A DNA stretch of 64,000 bases, from positions 1 to 64,000 of the forward strand of contig NZ_BSSM01000010.1 in assembly GCF_030269125.1 (NCBI RefSeq), written 5' to 3'. Shown one piece after another: positions 8,473 to 17,208 of the stretch. The notes under the pieces were generated by a model. The model saw nothing but the letters and a program-made list of their open reading frames with translations. It made no database searches and was not told the origin of the DNA. Origin of the DNA: Streptomyces hygroscopicus subsp. hygroscopicus (GTDB lineage Bacteria; Actinomycetota; Actinomycetes; Streptomycetales; Streptomycetaceae). Position numbers and translations under genes: made by a program. Positions within the stretch are counted from its first letter, which is position 1; each line of letters begins with the position of its first letter.

Positions 8473-9336
8473 ATGACTTCACTCGGCGTTGTGTTCCGGC
8501 CCCAGCTTCCTCCCGAGCGGTTGCGGGGGTACGCCCGGCTCGCGGAAGAGGTGGGGCTAGAGGAGTTGTGGCTGTGGGAGGACTGCTTCCTGGAGGGCGG
8601 TGTCTCCACGGCGGCGGCCGCGCTGGCGTGGACCGAGCGGCTGCGGGTGGGGATCGGGCTGCTGCCCGTACCGCTGCGGAACGTCGCGGCGACCGCCATG
8701 GAGACCGCCGCCCTGCACCGCATGTTCCCGGGTCGCGCGAGCGTCGTCGTCGGGCACGGGGTGCAGGACTGGATGGGACAGGTCGGCGCCCGCGCCGCCT
8801 CGCCGCTCACCCTGCTCGGTGAGCATCTCGACGCCCTGCGGGCCCTGCTGCGCGGGGAGAAGCTCACCGTCCAGGGGCGGTACGTCACCCTCGACGGCGT
8901 CGCCCTCGACTGGCCGCCCCCGCGCCCCGTGCCCGTCCTCGCCGGCGCCACCGGGCCCCGTACCCTGCGCCTCTCCGGAGCCAGGGCCGATGGCACGCTC
9001 CTGACCTCCGCCACCTCCCCGGACGGCGTCCGACAGGCCCGCCGGCTCATCGAGGAGGGGCAGACGGAGGCCGGGCGCGAGGGACCGCACAAGGTGGTCG
9101 TCTATCTCCTCGCCGCCACCGGCGCCGACGCCGCCGAACGTGTGCGGGCCGACCTCACCGACGCGCAGCCCGGCGCGGGCGTCGCCGGGGACGCGGCGGC
9201 CGTCGCCGATGCCGTACGGCGGCTCGCCGACGCCGGCGCCGACACCGTCGTACTCCAGCCGACGGCCGACGAGCCCGACCCGGAGGGGTTCGTGCGGTTC
9301 GCCGGGGAAGAGGTCATGCCGCTGCTGCGGCGGTGA
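8473..9336 (+). CDS. LLM-class (luciferase-like) flavin/F420 oxidoreductase
   Basis: A 287-residue TIM-barrel protein of the bacterial luciferase-like monooxygenase superfamily. Visible motifs are LAEEVGLEELWLWEDCFLEGG at the N-terminus, the RLRVGIGLLPVPLRN strand and loop, and VVGHGVQDWMGQVGAR, typical of F420-dependent members in actinobacteria. Substrate cannot be deduced. The ATG lies behind an AGGAAGG ribosome-binding site. It is followed 45 bp later by a methyltransferase gene on the same strand. Confidence 0.85.
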   Translation: MTSLGVVFRPQLPPERLRGYARLAEEVGLEELWLWEDCFLEGGVSTAAAALAWTERLRVGIGLLPVPLRNVAATAMETAALHRMFPGRASVVVGHGVQDWMGQVGARAASPLTLLGEHLDALRALLRGEKLTVQGRYVTLDGVALDWPPPRPVPVLAGATGPRTLRLSGARADGTLLTSATSPDGVRQARRLIEEGQTEAGREGPHKVVVYLLAATGADAAERVRADLTDAQPGAGVAGDAAAVADAVRRLADAGADTVVLQPTADEPDPEGFVRFAGEEVMPLLRR

Positions 9337-9380
9337 AAAAGGGGAGGACCGGAGCGCCGGCCTTTGCCATCATGGCGCGC

Positions 9381-10172
9381 ATGACCCCACCGCGCCGGTC
9401 CTTCGCCGACCTCGTTGCCGAGGGCGCCGCCGTGCCCACCGACGGGTGGGACTTCTCCTGGTTCGAGGGACGGGCCACCGAGGCCCGGCCGTCGTGGGGA
9501 TACGCCCGCTCGGCGGGGGAGCGGCTGGCCGGTGCCGAGGCCGCGCTGGACATCCAGACCGGGGGCGGGGAGGTGCTGGCCTTCGCCCTGGACACCGCCG
9601 CCCCGGCCCGGCCGGGGCTGGTCGCCGCCACCGAGGGCTGGGCGCCGAACACGGCCAAGGCCACCGCCCTGCTGCGGCCGTACGGCGTGGTGGTCGTGGC
9701 CGCCCCGGACGACGCGCCGCTGCCGTTCGCCGACGGGGCCTTCGACCTGGTGCTCAGCCGGCATCCGGTGGTGCCGCACTGGGACGAGATCGCGCGGGTG
9801 CTGCGACCGGGCGGCACGTACTTCGCCCAGCACGTCGGTCCCGCCAGCGTCTTCGAGCTGGTCGAGTATTTCCTCGGGCCGCAGCCGGAGGCCGGGCGCC
9901 GCGCGCGTGACCCGGAAGCGGAGCGGGCCGCGGCCGAGGCGGCGGGCCTCGCGGTCGTCGCGCTGCGGGCGGAGCGGCTGCGGATGGAGTTCCACGACAT
10001 CGCCGCCGTCGTCCACTTCCTGCGCAAGGTGGTCTGGATGGTGCCGGGTTTCACCGTCGAGGCGTACGAGCCCCGACTCCGGTCGCTGCACGAGCGGATC
10101 GAGCGGGAAGGGGCGTTCGTCGCCCACAGCTCACGGCACCTCTTCGACGTCCGCAAGCCCGCTCACCGCTGA
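9381..10172 (+). CDS. SAM-dependent class I methyltransferase
   Basis: A soluble protein of about 263 residues. The Rossmann core appears as AALDIQTGGGEVLAFAL (motif I), then PLPFADGAFDLVLSRHPVV (post-II) and WDEIARVLRPGGTYFAQHVG (motif III). It opens with FADLVAEGAAVPTDGWDFSWFEGRATE, common to a Streptomyces family of uncharacterised methyltransferases. An ATG nine bases upstream (9372) is an alternative start. The acceptor substrate is unknown. Confidence 0.85.
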   Translation: MTPPRRSFADLVAEGAAVPTDGWDFSWFEGRATEARPSWGYARSAGERLAGAEAALDIQTGGGEVLAFALDTAAPARPGLVAATEGWAPNTAKATALLRPYGVVVVAAPDDAPLPFADGAFDLVLSRHPVVPHWDEIARVLRPGGTYFAQHVGPASVFELVEYFLGPQPEAGRRARDPEAERAAAEAAGLAVVALRAERLRMEFHDIAAVVHFLRKVVWMVPGFTVEAYEPRLRSLHERIEREGAFVAHSSRHLFDVRKPAHR

Positions 10173-10589
10173 GCCCGGCCGCCGCGGATTCCCTCGGGCC
10201 CGCCGCCCCCCGCCGGTGTCCACATCGTTATCGGACTCTGTTCACACCAGCCCCACCGGTCACGTAAGTTCAGACCAAGGCAATTCGCGCCAGCAAAGCC
10301 GCGCGGGTGGTACCGCGCAGTGGAGGGGGCTGCGCGGTGCCGTGGGCGAGGTGATCACCCCGCCCGGGGTGCGCGCCGAGCCGTCAAGCGGCCGTTCGTC
10401 GGCCAGGTCGCCCGTCGGGGGGATCGGCGGTCGACACGCCCAAGCGGCCCAGGATGGCGGCAGTCTCCGGATTCCTGCGAATTTCATCGTTACCGCCCAT
10501 GTTCGCCTCGGATTCCGCTGTGATTCGGTGGTAAAAGCATCGGAATCCATCGCTCCGAATTCATCAGGGTGTTCCCGGACGACTCCGGA
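10173..10589 (+). other. Intergenic stretch without a supported gene
   Basis: About 400 bases after the methyltransferase show only short open frames lacking family motifs or ribosome-binding sites. The part at 10480-10570 is less GC-rich than the rest (runs such as gtggtaaaagcatcgg), which would suit a promoter for the candidate small RNA that follows. I see no conserved -35/-10 pair I would defend. Confidence 0.4.
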
Positions 10590-10696
10590 GAGTAGTTGTG
10601 GCACGCCGATGCCCCCATCCGCCCTCACGAAGGGTTATGGTGGAAACCCCCCCTCGGGCCGGTCCGTCTCCCCCCCACGGACCGGCCCGTTTTTTC
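10590..10696 (+). ncRNA. Candidate 6C-like small RNA ending in an intrinsic terminator
   Basis: No protein gene precedes this terminator. A GGGTT/AACCC hairpin (about 10632-10649) runs into seven C residues (10647-10653). A perfect 13-bp stem follows (10655-10667 with 10677-10689), and its 9-base loop holds another seven C residues. A run of six T follows (10690-10695). Two neighbouring hairpins with runs of six or more C, the last acting as terminator, is the description of the actinobacterial 6C RNA family. The 5' end is not defined. The match is by feature, not alignment, and from memory the known Streptomyces 6C gene sits elsewhere, so this could be a second copy or an unrelated RNA. Confidence 0.45.
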
Positions 10697-10875
10697 TTGG
10701 CCGGGGCGAGTCGTCCCGTCCGGGAACCGGATACCACCCGGCGTGCGTCCCAACAGCGAGGACCGGAGTCTCGATCCCGCCCCACCCGCCACGCTCAGGG
10801 CCAGAGCAGGGTTTGGGCGGCGGTAGGCTCGACGGGCCCGGCAACGTACCCCGCGCCAACCCCCCGGAGGGCCAC

Positions 10876-11649
10876 GTGAACCTGCGCGACAAACTGCGCG
10901 GCCTGCTGGTCAGGCTCTACGCACGCCGGGTGGAGGGCCACCTCGACCACGCCCAGGTGCCCAAGCACATCGGCGTCATCATGGACGGCAACCGCCGCTG
11001 GGCGAAGGCATCCGGCTCCACCACGGTGCACGGTCACCGGGCCGGTGCGGACAAGATCGAGGAGTTCCTCGGCTGGTGCTCCGAGACCGACGTCGAGGTC
11101 GTCACCCTGTGGCTGCTGTCCACGGACAACTTCGACCGCCCGCAGGAGGAACTGGTCCCCCTGCTCGGCATCATCGAGGACGTGGTACGCACCCTCGTCG
11201 CCGACGGCCGCTGGCGGGTGCACCACGTGGGCGCCATGGACCTGCTCCCCGCGGGTCTCCAGGCCACTCTCAAGGAAGCCGAGGAGGCCACCGCCCACAT
11301 CAAGGGGATAGTGGTCAACGTGGCCATCGGCTACGGCGGTCGGCAGGAGATCGCCGACGCCGTGCGCTCCATGCTGTTCGAGGCGCACGACAAGGGTGTC
11401 GCGATGGAGGACCTCGCCGAGTCCGTCGACATCGACATGATCGGCCGTCATCTCTACACCAGCGACCAGCCCGACCCGGACCTCGTCATCCGCACCAGCG
11501 GGGAGCAGCGGCTGTCCGGATTCATGCTGTGGCAGACCGCCCACTCGGAGTACTACTTCTGCGACGTCTACTGGCCGGCCTTCCGCAAGGTCGACTTCCT
11601 GCGCGCCCTGCGCGACTACGCCGCACGTCACCGCCGGTTCGGCGGCTGA
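10876..11649 (+). CDS. uppS: Isoprenyl transferase (cis-prenyl diphosphate synthase)
   Basis: This 257-residue enzyme condenses isopentenyl diphosphate units in cis to make polyprenyl diphosphate carriers for cell-wall synthesis. The catalytic start HIGVIMDGNRRWAK contains the Asp of the DGNxRW motif. IRTSGEQRLSGFMLWQTAHSEYYF binds the second substrate. The GTG start is chosen because GGAGG precedes it and homologs begin there; the in-frame extension upstream is unrelated. Streptomyces carry two such enzymes; from the sequence alone I cannot say whether this is the undecaprenyl or a shorter-chain version. A strong hairpin follows the stop. Confidence 0.93.
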   Translation: MNLRDKLRGLLVRLYARRVEGHLDHAQVPKHIGVIMDGNRRWAKASGSTTVHGHRAGADKIEEFLGWCSETDVEVVTLWLLSTDNFDRPQEELVPLLGIIEDVVRTLVADGRWRVHHVGAMDLLPAGLQATLKEAEEATAHIKGIVVNVAIGYGGRQEIADAVRSMLFEAHDKGVAMEDLAESVDIDMIGRHLYTSDQPDPDLVIRTSGEQRLSGFMLWQTAHSEYYFCDVYWPAFRKVDFLRALRDYAARHRRFGG

Positions 11650-11655
11650 GACAAC

Positions 11656-11698
11656 CGCGAAGGCCCCGCCGGCAGCCGTGACCGGCGGGGCCTTCGCG
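11656..11698 (+). terminator. Hairpin terminator after uppS
   Basis: A perfect 17-bp stem (11656-11672 with 11682-11698) with a 9-base loop starts a few bases after the uppS stop. There is no T-tract, as is usual for Streptomyces terminators. Confidence 0.85.
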
Positions 11699-12020
11699 CA
11701 TCCCGTTCGGCCTGCCGCCACCAGGAGTTCACGGCGTGCCGATGGCCGCTTTTGCATGGCGGCGCTTGTTCGAGGGCATAAGGCAAGCAGGTCGACGCCC
11801 GAACCCCGGGTGTCGGATCTCAGCGGGCGGCAGGGGCCGTCCGCCCGGGAGGTCCTTTGCACCAGCACGACCGTGCGATACCGGCGCGGAAGCCGCCGCG
11901 GGGGTCCGGGTCCCGGCCCGCCGTGCGCACGGGCCGCCGGCCGGCCCGGTCCGTCCCGCCCTCCCGGCCCGGCTTCCACTTCGTCGCTCCCCGACCTCAT
12001 CCGAGGGGGTACGTCCTTCC

Positions 12021-13346
12021 GTGGTGACCAGCACAAAGCGCCACAAGCCCGACCGGCGCACCTATGTTCTCGACACCAGCGTCCTGCTGGCCGACCCGAA
12101 CGCCCTGGCCCGCTTCGAGGAGCACGAGGTGGTGCTCCCCATCGTGGTGGTCACGGAGCTGGAGGCCAAGCGGCACCATCCCGAACTCGGCTACTTCGCC
12201 CGCCAGGCCCTGCGCCTGCTGGACGACTACCGGGTGCGGTACGGCCGCCTGGACTCCCCCATCCCGATCGGGGACCTGGGCGGGACCATGCGCGTCGAGC
12301 TCAACCACTCGGACCCCAGCGTGCTGCCCACCGGCTACCGCCTGGGGGACAACGACTCCCGCATCCTCGCGGTGGCCCGCAACCTGCAGGCCGAGGGGTT
12401 CGACGTCACCGTGGTGTCGAAGGACCTGCCGCTGCGCATCAAGGCATCCTCCGTCGGGCTCCTCGCCGAGGAGTACCGGGCCGAGCTGGCCATCACGGAG
12501 AACTCCGGCTGGACCGGGATGAGCGAACTGACGCTCCCCGGCGAGCAGGTGGACGTCCTCTTCGAGCAGGGGCGCCTCCATGTACCGGGCGCTTCGGACC
12601 TTCCCGTGCACACCGGCCTGACCATCCAGTCGGAGCGCGGCAAGGCGCTCGGCCGGGTCACCGCGGAGGGCGACGTCCGTCTGGTGCGCGGCGACCGGGA
12701 GGCGTTCGGCATCAAGGGCCGCAGCGCCGAGCAGCGCATCGCCCTCGATCTGCTGCTCGACCCGGACGTCGGGATCGTCTCGATGGGCGGCCGGGCCGGC
12801 ACCGGCAAGTCGGCGCTGGCGCTGTGCGCGGGTCTGGAGGCGGTCCTGGAGCGCCGCCAGCACCAGAAGGTCATGGTGTTCCGGCCGCTGTACGCGGTCG
12901 GCGGGCAGGAGTTGGGCTACCTGCCGGGCACCGAGGCGGAGAAGATGAGCCCCTGGGCGCAGGCCGTGTTCGACACGCTGTCGGCGGTCACCAGCCGGGA
13001 GGTCATCGAGGAGGTCACCGCGCGCGGCATGCTGGAGGTCCTGCCGCTCACCCACATCCGCGGCCGTTCGCTGCACGACGCGTTCGTCATCGTGGACGAG
13101 GCGCAGTCGCTGGAGCGCAACGTGCTGCTGACGGTGCTGTCCCGGATCGGCGCCAACTCGCGGGTCGTACTCACCCATGACGTGGCACAGCGGGACAATC
13201 TGCGCGTCGGACGGTACGACGGCGTCGTCGCCGTGGTGGAGAAGCTGAAGGGGCATCCGCTCTTCGCGCATGTCACCCTGACCCGGTCCGAGAGGTCCCA
13301 GATCGCCGCCCTGGTGACCGAAATGCTCGAAGACGGCCATATCTGA
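12021..13346 (+). CDS. PIN domain-PhoH ATPase fusion (PhoH2-type)
   Basis: The protein has 441 residues. The N-terminal 150 residues form a PIN ribonuclease domain (YVLDTSVLLADPNAL with the first catalytic Asp; VVTELEAK; GDNDSRILAVA). The C-terminal half is a PhoH-type P-loop ATPase with Walker A GGRAGTGKSAL, Walker B DAFVIVDEAQS and RIGANSRVVLTHD. This layout matches PhoH2 proteins described as RNA helicase/ribonucleases. Two adjacent GTG codons are possible starts; the first lies 12 bases after GAGGGGG. About 320 bases upstream (11699-12020) hold no convincing gene and may contain its promoter. A hairpin follows the stop. Confidence 0.92.
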   Translation: MVTSTKRHKPDRRTYVLDTSVLLADPNALARFEEHEVVLPIVVVTELEAKRHHPELGYFARQALRLLDDYRVRYGRLDSPIPIGDLGGTMRVELNHSDPSVLPTGYRLGDNDSRILAVARNLQAEGFDVTVVSKDLPLRIKASSVGLLAEEYRAELAITENSGWTGMSELTLPGEQVDVLFEQGRLHVPGASDLPVHTGLTIQSERGKALGRVTAEGDVRLVRGDREAFGIKGRSAEQRIALDLLLDPDVGIVSMGGRAGTGKSALALCAGLEAVLERRQHQKVMVFRPLYAVGGQELGYLPGTEAEKMSPWAQAVFDTLSAVTSREVIEEVTARGMLEVLPLTHIRGRSLHDAFVIVDEAQSLERNVLLTVLSRIGANSRVVLTHDVAQRDNLRVGRYDGVVAVVEKLKGHPLFAHVTLTRSERSQIAALVTEMLEDGHI

Positions 13347-13363
13347 GCCGATCTGGCACAGTT

Positions 13364-13406
13364 GGCGCCGCCCGGCAAAGGCATCAGATCCTAGCCGGGC
13401 GGCGCC
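13364..13406 (+). terminator. Hairpin terminator after the PIN-PhoH gene
   Basis: A perfect 13-bp stem (13364-13376 with 13394-13406) with a 17-base loop follows the stop codon at 13346. Confidence 0.8.
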
Positions 13407-13742
13407 TTCATGCGTGGAGGTTTCCGGAAATCCCTTGGGCCAAACGGGATGTGAGCTTTCACACGCAACTCGGAATTGCCACCCGGCGTCCGGTTGCGGC
13501 AGAGTCTCAGTCCTGTCAGGCCCCGCATACGACACACCTGCACCCCCAGCGGTGCGGCACAACGGAAGTACACCAACTCCATAGAGTTCGTCGTATGCCG
13601 CCCGCGCACCACGCGGCGCTCCCCGCGGGGAGTTGCCCACCGGGCCCGTGCCTCCCGTGACCCCGCAGTTGGGAGGCCAGTGCCAGGGGCACGATTGCGT
13701 CCGCCAGGGTCACCGAAGCGGGCGATGCTGGAAGGAAACCGT
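13407..13742 (+). promoter_or_regulatory. Long structured 5' leader of the transglycosylase gene
   Basis: About 330 bases without a supported gene precede the transglycosylase start. The last 150 are full of short GC stems, including cctcccgtg..ttgggagg (about 13651-13676) and tgccaggggca. In Streptomyces several wall-hydrolase genes have a c-di-AMP (ydaO-type) riboswitch in such leaders. I can see a long leader before a muralytic gene but not a confident ydaO consensus, so this is a suggestion only. Confidence 0.3.
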
Positions 13743-14435
13743 GTGAGCCGGATTTCGGTCCGGGGATTCGCAGTGGCCTCGGCCACCGCGGTCACCGCCG
13801 TCGGAAGCGTCGTCGGAGTTGCCTCGGGCAGCGTCGCGCAGAACAACGACGCCGAGCCGACGGCAGCAGCCGACACCACGCTCCTCGCGGACATACCGAC
13901 GGGTCAGCAGGCCCAGGTCCAGTCCGCGACCCTGACGCAGCAGGCCGATTCGCAGGCCATCGCCGCGGACGCGAGCGCCAAGAAGGACGCCGAGGAAGCG
14001 GCCCGCAAGGCCGCCGCCGAGACCGCGATCGCGAAGAAGGCAGCCGCCGAGAAGGCGGCCGAGGAGGCCAAGCAGCGCGCGGAGACCAAGGCCGCCGCCA
14101 GCCGCGGCGACATCAACGCCAGCTTCCCCGTGCAGACCTCGTACACGGTCGCGCAGATCCAGGCCATGGCGCGCCAGATCGTGCCGTCCGGTCAGTACCA
14201 GTGTTTCAGCAACATCGTGAACCACGAGTCCAGCTGGAACTACCGCGCGGTCAACCCTTCCTCGGGCGCCTACGGACTCGTCCAGGCCCTCCCCGGCGGC
14301 AAGATGGCCTCCGCGGGTGCCGACTGGCAGACCAACCCGGCCACGCAGATCAAGTGGGGCCTGAACTACATGAACGAGCGTTACGGCAGCCCCTGTGACG
14401 CCTGGACCTACTGGCAGGCCAACGGCAACTACTGA
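13743..14435 (+). CDS. Secreted lytic transglycosylase (SLT domain)
   Basis: This 230-residue exported enzyme would cleave peptidoglycan glycan strands. After a signal peptide (about residues 1-32), a charged Ala/Lys/Glu coiled coil (about 70-120) spaces it from the wall. The C-terminal SLT-type domain shows NIVNHESSWNYRAVNPSSGAYGLVQALPG, where the Glu in NHESSW is the predicted catalytic acid, followed by the paired Cys in GSPCDAW. The GTG start lies six bases after GGAAGGA; an ATG 18 bases upstream would put extra residues before the signal peptide. It has its own leader and a terminator, so it is probably transcribed alone. Confidence 0.9.
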   Translation: MSRISVRGFAVASATAVTAVGSVVGVASGSVAQNNDAEPTAAADTTLLADIPTGQQAQVQSATLTQQADSQAIAADASAKKDAEEAARKAAAETAIAKKAAAEKAAEEAKQRAETKAAASRGDINASFPVQTSYTVAQIQAMARQIVPSGQYQCFSNIVNHESSWNYRAVNPSSGAYGLVQALPGGKMASAGADWQTNPATQIKWGLNYMNERYGSPCDAWTYWQANGNY

Positions 14436-14464
14436 GTTCCGTCCCGCCACGCTCAACCCCGCGC

Positions 14465-14493
14465 AGCCCCTTCCCGTCCTCTGGGAAGGGGCT
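14465..14493 (+). terminator. Hairpin terminator after the transglycosylase gene
   Basis: A perfect 11-bp stem (14465-14475 with 14483-14493) with a 7-base loop, then ttcgccc. Confidence 0.8.
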
Positions 14494-14576
14494 TTCGCCC
14501 TGTACGGTCGTAACCGCACGACTCCATGGGGGGAGTGGTGGCGAGCACCCGAAGACGCGGGGGAAGAGGACGGATC

Positions 14577-15956
14577 ATGTCGCGAGTGCCAGGGTGGCTC
14601 GGCAGGCTGGGCGCCGGTCTCACCGAGATGAGTGAGCGGTTGGACGCCCGGCAGGCGGAGGTGGCACAGGAGGACAGCGCGCCCGTTCCGCCGGCCGGAC
14701 CGGCCCGCCCGAAGCCGGCCGCGGCCGACACCGCCGATGCCGTGGCCGACGCGGTGCCGCACGCCCGCCGTCCCGTGGCGTCCCCGCCGCCCGCGCCCCG
14801 CCCCGACCCCGCCCAGGCCGTGCCCTGGGGAGTACGGGTCGCGGCCGAGGCCGGCTGGCGGCTGCTCGTGCTCGCGGGCACCGTCTGGGTGCTGATGCGG
14901 GTCATCAGCGCCGTCCAGCTGGTGGTGTTCGCCTTCGTCATCGCCCTGCTGATCACCGCGCTGCTGCAGCCGACGGTCGCCCGGCTCACCCGCCGCGGGG
15001 TGCCGCGCGGCCCGGCCACGGCGCTCACCGCGATCAGCGGCTTCGTGGTGATCGGCCTGATGGGCTGGTTCGTGACCTGGCAGGTCATGGAGAACATCGA
15101 CACGCTCTCCAACCAGATCCAGTCCGGCATCGACGATCTGCGCAACTGGCTGCTGAAGAGCCCGTTCCACGTCACCGACAAGCAGATCAACCAGATCGCC
15201 AAGAACCTGCGCGAGGCCATCGGCGCCAACGCCGACCAGATAACGTCCGCGGGCCTGGAGGGCGTTCAGGTCATAGTGGAGGCCCTGACCAGCATCCTGC
15301 TGGTGTTCTTCTCGACGCTCTTCCTGCTCTACGACGGCAAGCGCATCTGGCAGTGGGTCCTGAAACTGGTGCCCTCCGCCGCCCGGGAGGGCGTGGCCGG
15401 CGCCGGTCCGCGTGCCTGGCGCACCCTGACCGCGTACGTCCGCGGCACGGTGCTGGTCGCCCTGATCGACGCGACCTTCATCGGCATCGGGATCTACTTC
15501 CTCGATGTGCCGATGGCGGTCCCGCTGGCCGTGTTCATCTTCCTGTTCTCCTTCATCCCGCTGGTCGGCGCGGTCGCCTCGGGGGCGCTCGCGGTGATCG
15601 TGGCCCTGGTCACCCAGGGCGTGTTCACCGCCGTCATGACCCTGGTCGTGGTGCTCGCCGTCCAGCAGATCGAGGGGCATGTGCTCCAGCCCTTCATCCT
15701 GGGCCGCGCGGTGCGGGTGCACCCCCTCGCGGTGGTGCTGACCGTGGCGGCCGGCGGCATGGTGGCCGGCATCGGTGGCGCGGTGGTCGCCGTACCGCTG
15801 GTGGCGGTGACGAACACCGTGGTGGGCTATCTGCGGCAGTACTCCGAGGAGTCGAACCAGCCGCCCACCGCTTCCCCCGCCCTTGACGAGACGGCGGAGG
15901 AGGCGGCGGACGGGACAGCGGCACCGAACGCGGAAGACCCCGCCCACCAGGGGTGA
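14577..15956 (+). CDS. AI-2E family transporter (PerM-like membrane protein)
   Basis: A 459-residue integral membrane protein. After a Pro/Ala-rich cytoplasmic tail come two helices around LVVFAFVIALLITALLQPTV and a soluble insertion. The conserved C-terminal half follows (LLVFFSTLFLLYDGKRIW, PLAVFIFLFSFIPLVGAVASG, QQIEGHVLQPFILGRAVRVHPLAVVLTVAAGG). FIPLVGA and the Q-Q-I-E-G-H-V-L-Q-P block are hallmarks of the AI-2E/PerM family. The transported substrate in Streptomyces is unknown. The ATG at 14577 follows GGGAAGAGGA; the in-frame codon at 14526 is less likely. The short C-terminal tail is acidic. Confidence 0.9.
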   Translation: MSRVPGWLGRLGAGLTEMSERLDARQAEVAQEDSAPVPPAGPARPKPAAADTADAVADAVPHARRPVASPPPAPRPDPAQAVPWGVRVAAEAGWRLLVLAGTVWVLMRVISAVQLVVFAFVIALLITALLQPTVARLTRRGVPRGPATALTAISGFVVIGLMGWFVTWQVMENIDTLSNQIQSGIDDLRNWLLKSPFHVTDKQINQIAKNLREAIGANADQITSAGLEGVQVIVEALTSILLVFFSTLFLLYDGKRIWQWVLKLVPSAAREGVAGAGPRAWRTLTAYVRGTVLVALIDATFIGIGIYFLDVPMAVPLAVFIFLFSFIPLVGAVASGALAVIVALVTQGVFTAVMTLVVVLAVQQIEGHVLQPFILGRAVRVHPLAVVLTVAAGGMVAGIGGAVVAVPLVAVTNTVVGYLRQYSEESNQPPTASPALDETAEEAADGTAAPNAEDPAHQG

Positions 15957-15983
15957 GCGGGGTCCTCGTGAAGCGGGACCGGC

Positions 15984-16517
15984 CTACTCGGCCAGCACGG
16001 CCTCGGCGTCCAGGGTGGCGCCGACCGCCTGCACGACGGCAGCGATCTTGAAGGCCTCCTGGATGGTGTCGCGCTCCACGCCGGCCTTGCGCAGCACCTG
16101 CTCGTGCGAGTCCAGGCACGAGCCGCAGCCGTTGACGGCGGAGACCGCGAACGACCACAGCTCGAAGTCGACCTTCTCCACGCCCGGGTTGCCGATGACG
16201 TTCATCCGCAGGCCGGCGCGCAGGGTGCCGTACTCGTGGTCGGACAGCAGGTGCCGGGTGCGGTAGAAGACGTTGTTCATCGCCATGATGGCGGCCGCGG
16301 ACTTGGCCGCGGTGTACGCCTCCGGCGAGAGGTTCGCCTTCGCCTCCGGCTCCAGCTCACGCAGCACGATCGGGGAACGGCTGGCGATCGCGGTCGCGAG
16401 CACCGTGCCCCACAGCTGCTGCGCCGGCAGGTCGGAGTTGCCGATGACCGAGCCCAGGTTGAGCCTGAGGTCCTTGGCGTAGTCCGGGACCCGGGCCTTC
16501 AGCGAGTCGAGCGACAT
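15984..16517 (-). CDS. ahpD: Alkyl hydroperoxide reductase AhpD
   Basis: A 177-residue CMD-family peroxidase partner. It carries the catalytic CxxC site in VNGCGSCLDSHEQVLRKAG, with the upstream Glu-rich helix and the downstream His typical of AhpD. It recycles AhpC in actinobacteria that lack AhpF. It lies 3 bp downstream of ahpC on the same strand, so the two are co-transcribed. Confidence 0.96.
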   Translation of the reverse strand: MSLDSLKARVPDYAKDLRLNLGSVIGNSDLPAQQLWGTVLATAIASRSPIVLRELEPEAKANLSPEAYTAAKSAAAIMAMNNVFYRTRHLLSDHEYGTLRAGLRMNVIGNPGVEKVDFELWSFAVSAVNGCGSCLDSHEQVLRKAGVERDTIQEAFKIAAVVQAVGATLDAEAVLAE

Positions 16518-16520
16518 GGG

Positions 16521-17075
16521 TCACTCACCAGCCAGCAGCGCGACCGGGTCGAGGGTCTCGTCGCCCTTGTTCCAGTTGCACGGGCACAGCTCGTCGGTCT
16601 GCAGGGCGTCCAGGACCCGCAGGACCTCCTTGGGGTTACGGCCCACGGAACCGGCGGTCACCATCGTGAACTGGATCTCGTGGTTCGGGTCCACGATGAA
16701 CACGGCGCGCTGCGCGAAGCCGTCCTCGCCCTCGATGCCCAGGTCGCGCATGAGCTCGTGCTTGGAGTCGGCCATCATCGGGAAGGGCAGCTCGGTCAGG
16801 TCCGGGTGGTCCTTGCGCCAGGCGTGGTGCACGAACTCGGAGTCACCGGAGAAGCCGAGGATCTGGGCGTCGCGGTCGGCGAACTCGTCGTTCAGCTTGC
16901 CGAAGGCGGCGATCTCGGTCGGGCAGACGAAGGTGAAGTCCTTCGGCCAGGCGAACACGACCAGCCACTTGCCCTCGTAGGACTTGTGGTTGATCTGCTC
17001 GAACTCCTTGCCCTTCTCCAGAGAGACGCAGGCGGTCAGGTCGAACTCGGGGAACTTGTCACCGACAGTGAGCAC
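16521..17075 (-). CDS. ahpC: Alkyl hydroperoxide reductase AhpC (2-Cys peroxiredoxin)
   Basis: A 184-residue peroxiredoxin that reduces organic peroxides. The peroxidatic Cys is in WPKDFTFVCPTEIAAF and the resolving Cys in DELCPCNWNKG. The GTG start at 17075 follows a GAGGAGA ribosome-binding site and gives the usual AhpC length; the longer open frame runs through the divergent promoter. It is divergent from oxyR, whose product probably activates it in response to hydrogen peroxide. Confidence 0.96.
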   Translation of the reverse strand: MLTVGDKFPEFDLTACVSLEKGKEFEQINHKSYEGKWLVVFAWPKDFTFVCPTEIAAFGKLNDEFADRDAQILGFSGDSEFVHHAWRKDHPDLTELPFPMMADSKHELMRDLGIEGEDGFAQRAVFIVDPNHEIQFTMVTAGSVGRNPKEVLRVLDALQTDELCPCNWNKGDETLDPVALLAGE

Positions 17076-17208
17076 AGGGTCTCCTCGCAGCGAAGAATCA
17101 CCCCTTTTGGGGGCGATTCCCATGGGTTGGACGTTACCGATGTTGGCACAGGGTGCATTGATTAGGGAAATAGCTATACTCGGTCGTGTTGATCGGAGGT
17201 ACCTATCA
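17076..17208. promoter_or_regulatory. Divergent ahpC/oxyR control region
   Basis: These 133 bases separate ahpC (minus) and oxyR (plus). They are markedly AT-richer than the surroundings. They contain ATAGCTAT (17170-17177), a palindrome of the half-site type used by OxyR, overlapping TATACT (17175-17180), which could be the -10 element of oxyR. The oxyR ribosome-binding site CGGAGGT is at 17194-17200. Placement of the operator over the oxyR promoter would give autoregulation (inference). Confidence 0.55.

Noticed and set aside
13710..15947. 745-codon minus-strand frame opposite the transglycosylase and AI-2E genes
   Set aside because: Both sense genes have full family signatures; the antisense frame is His/Gly/Arg-rich without motifs.
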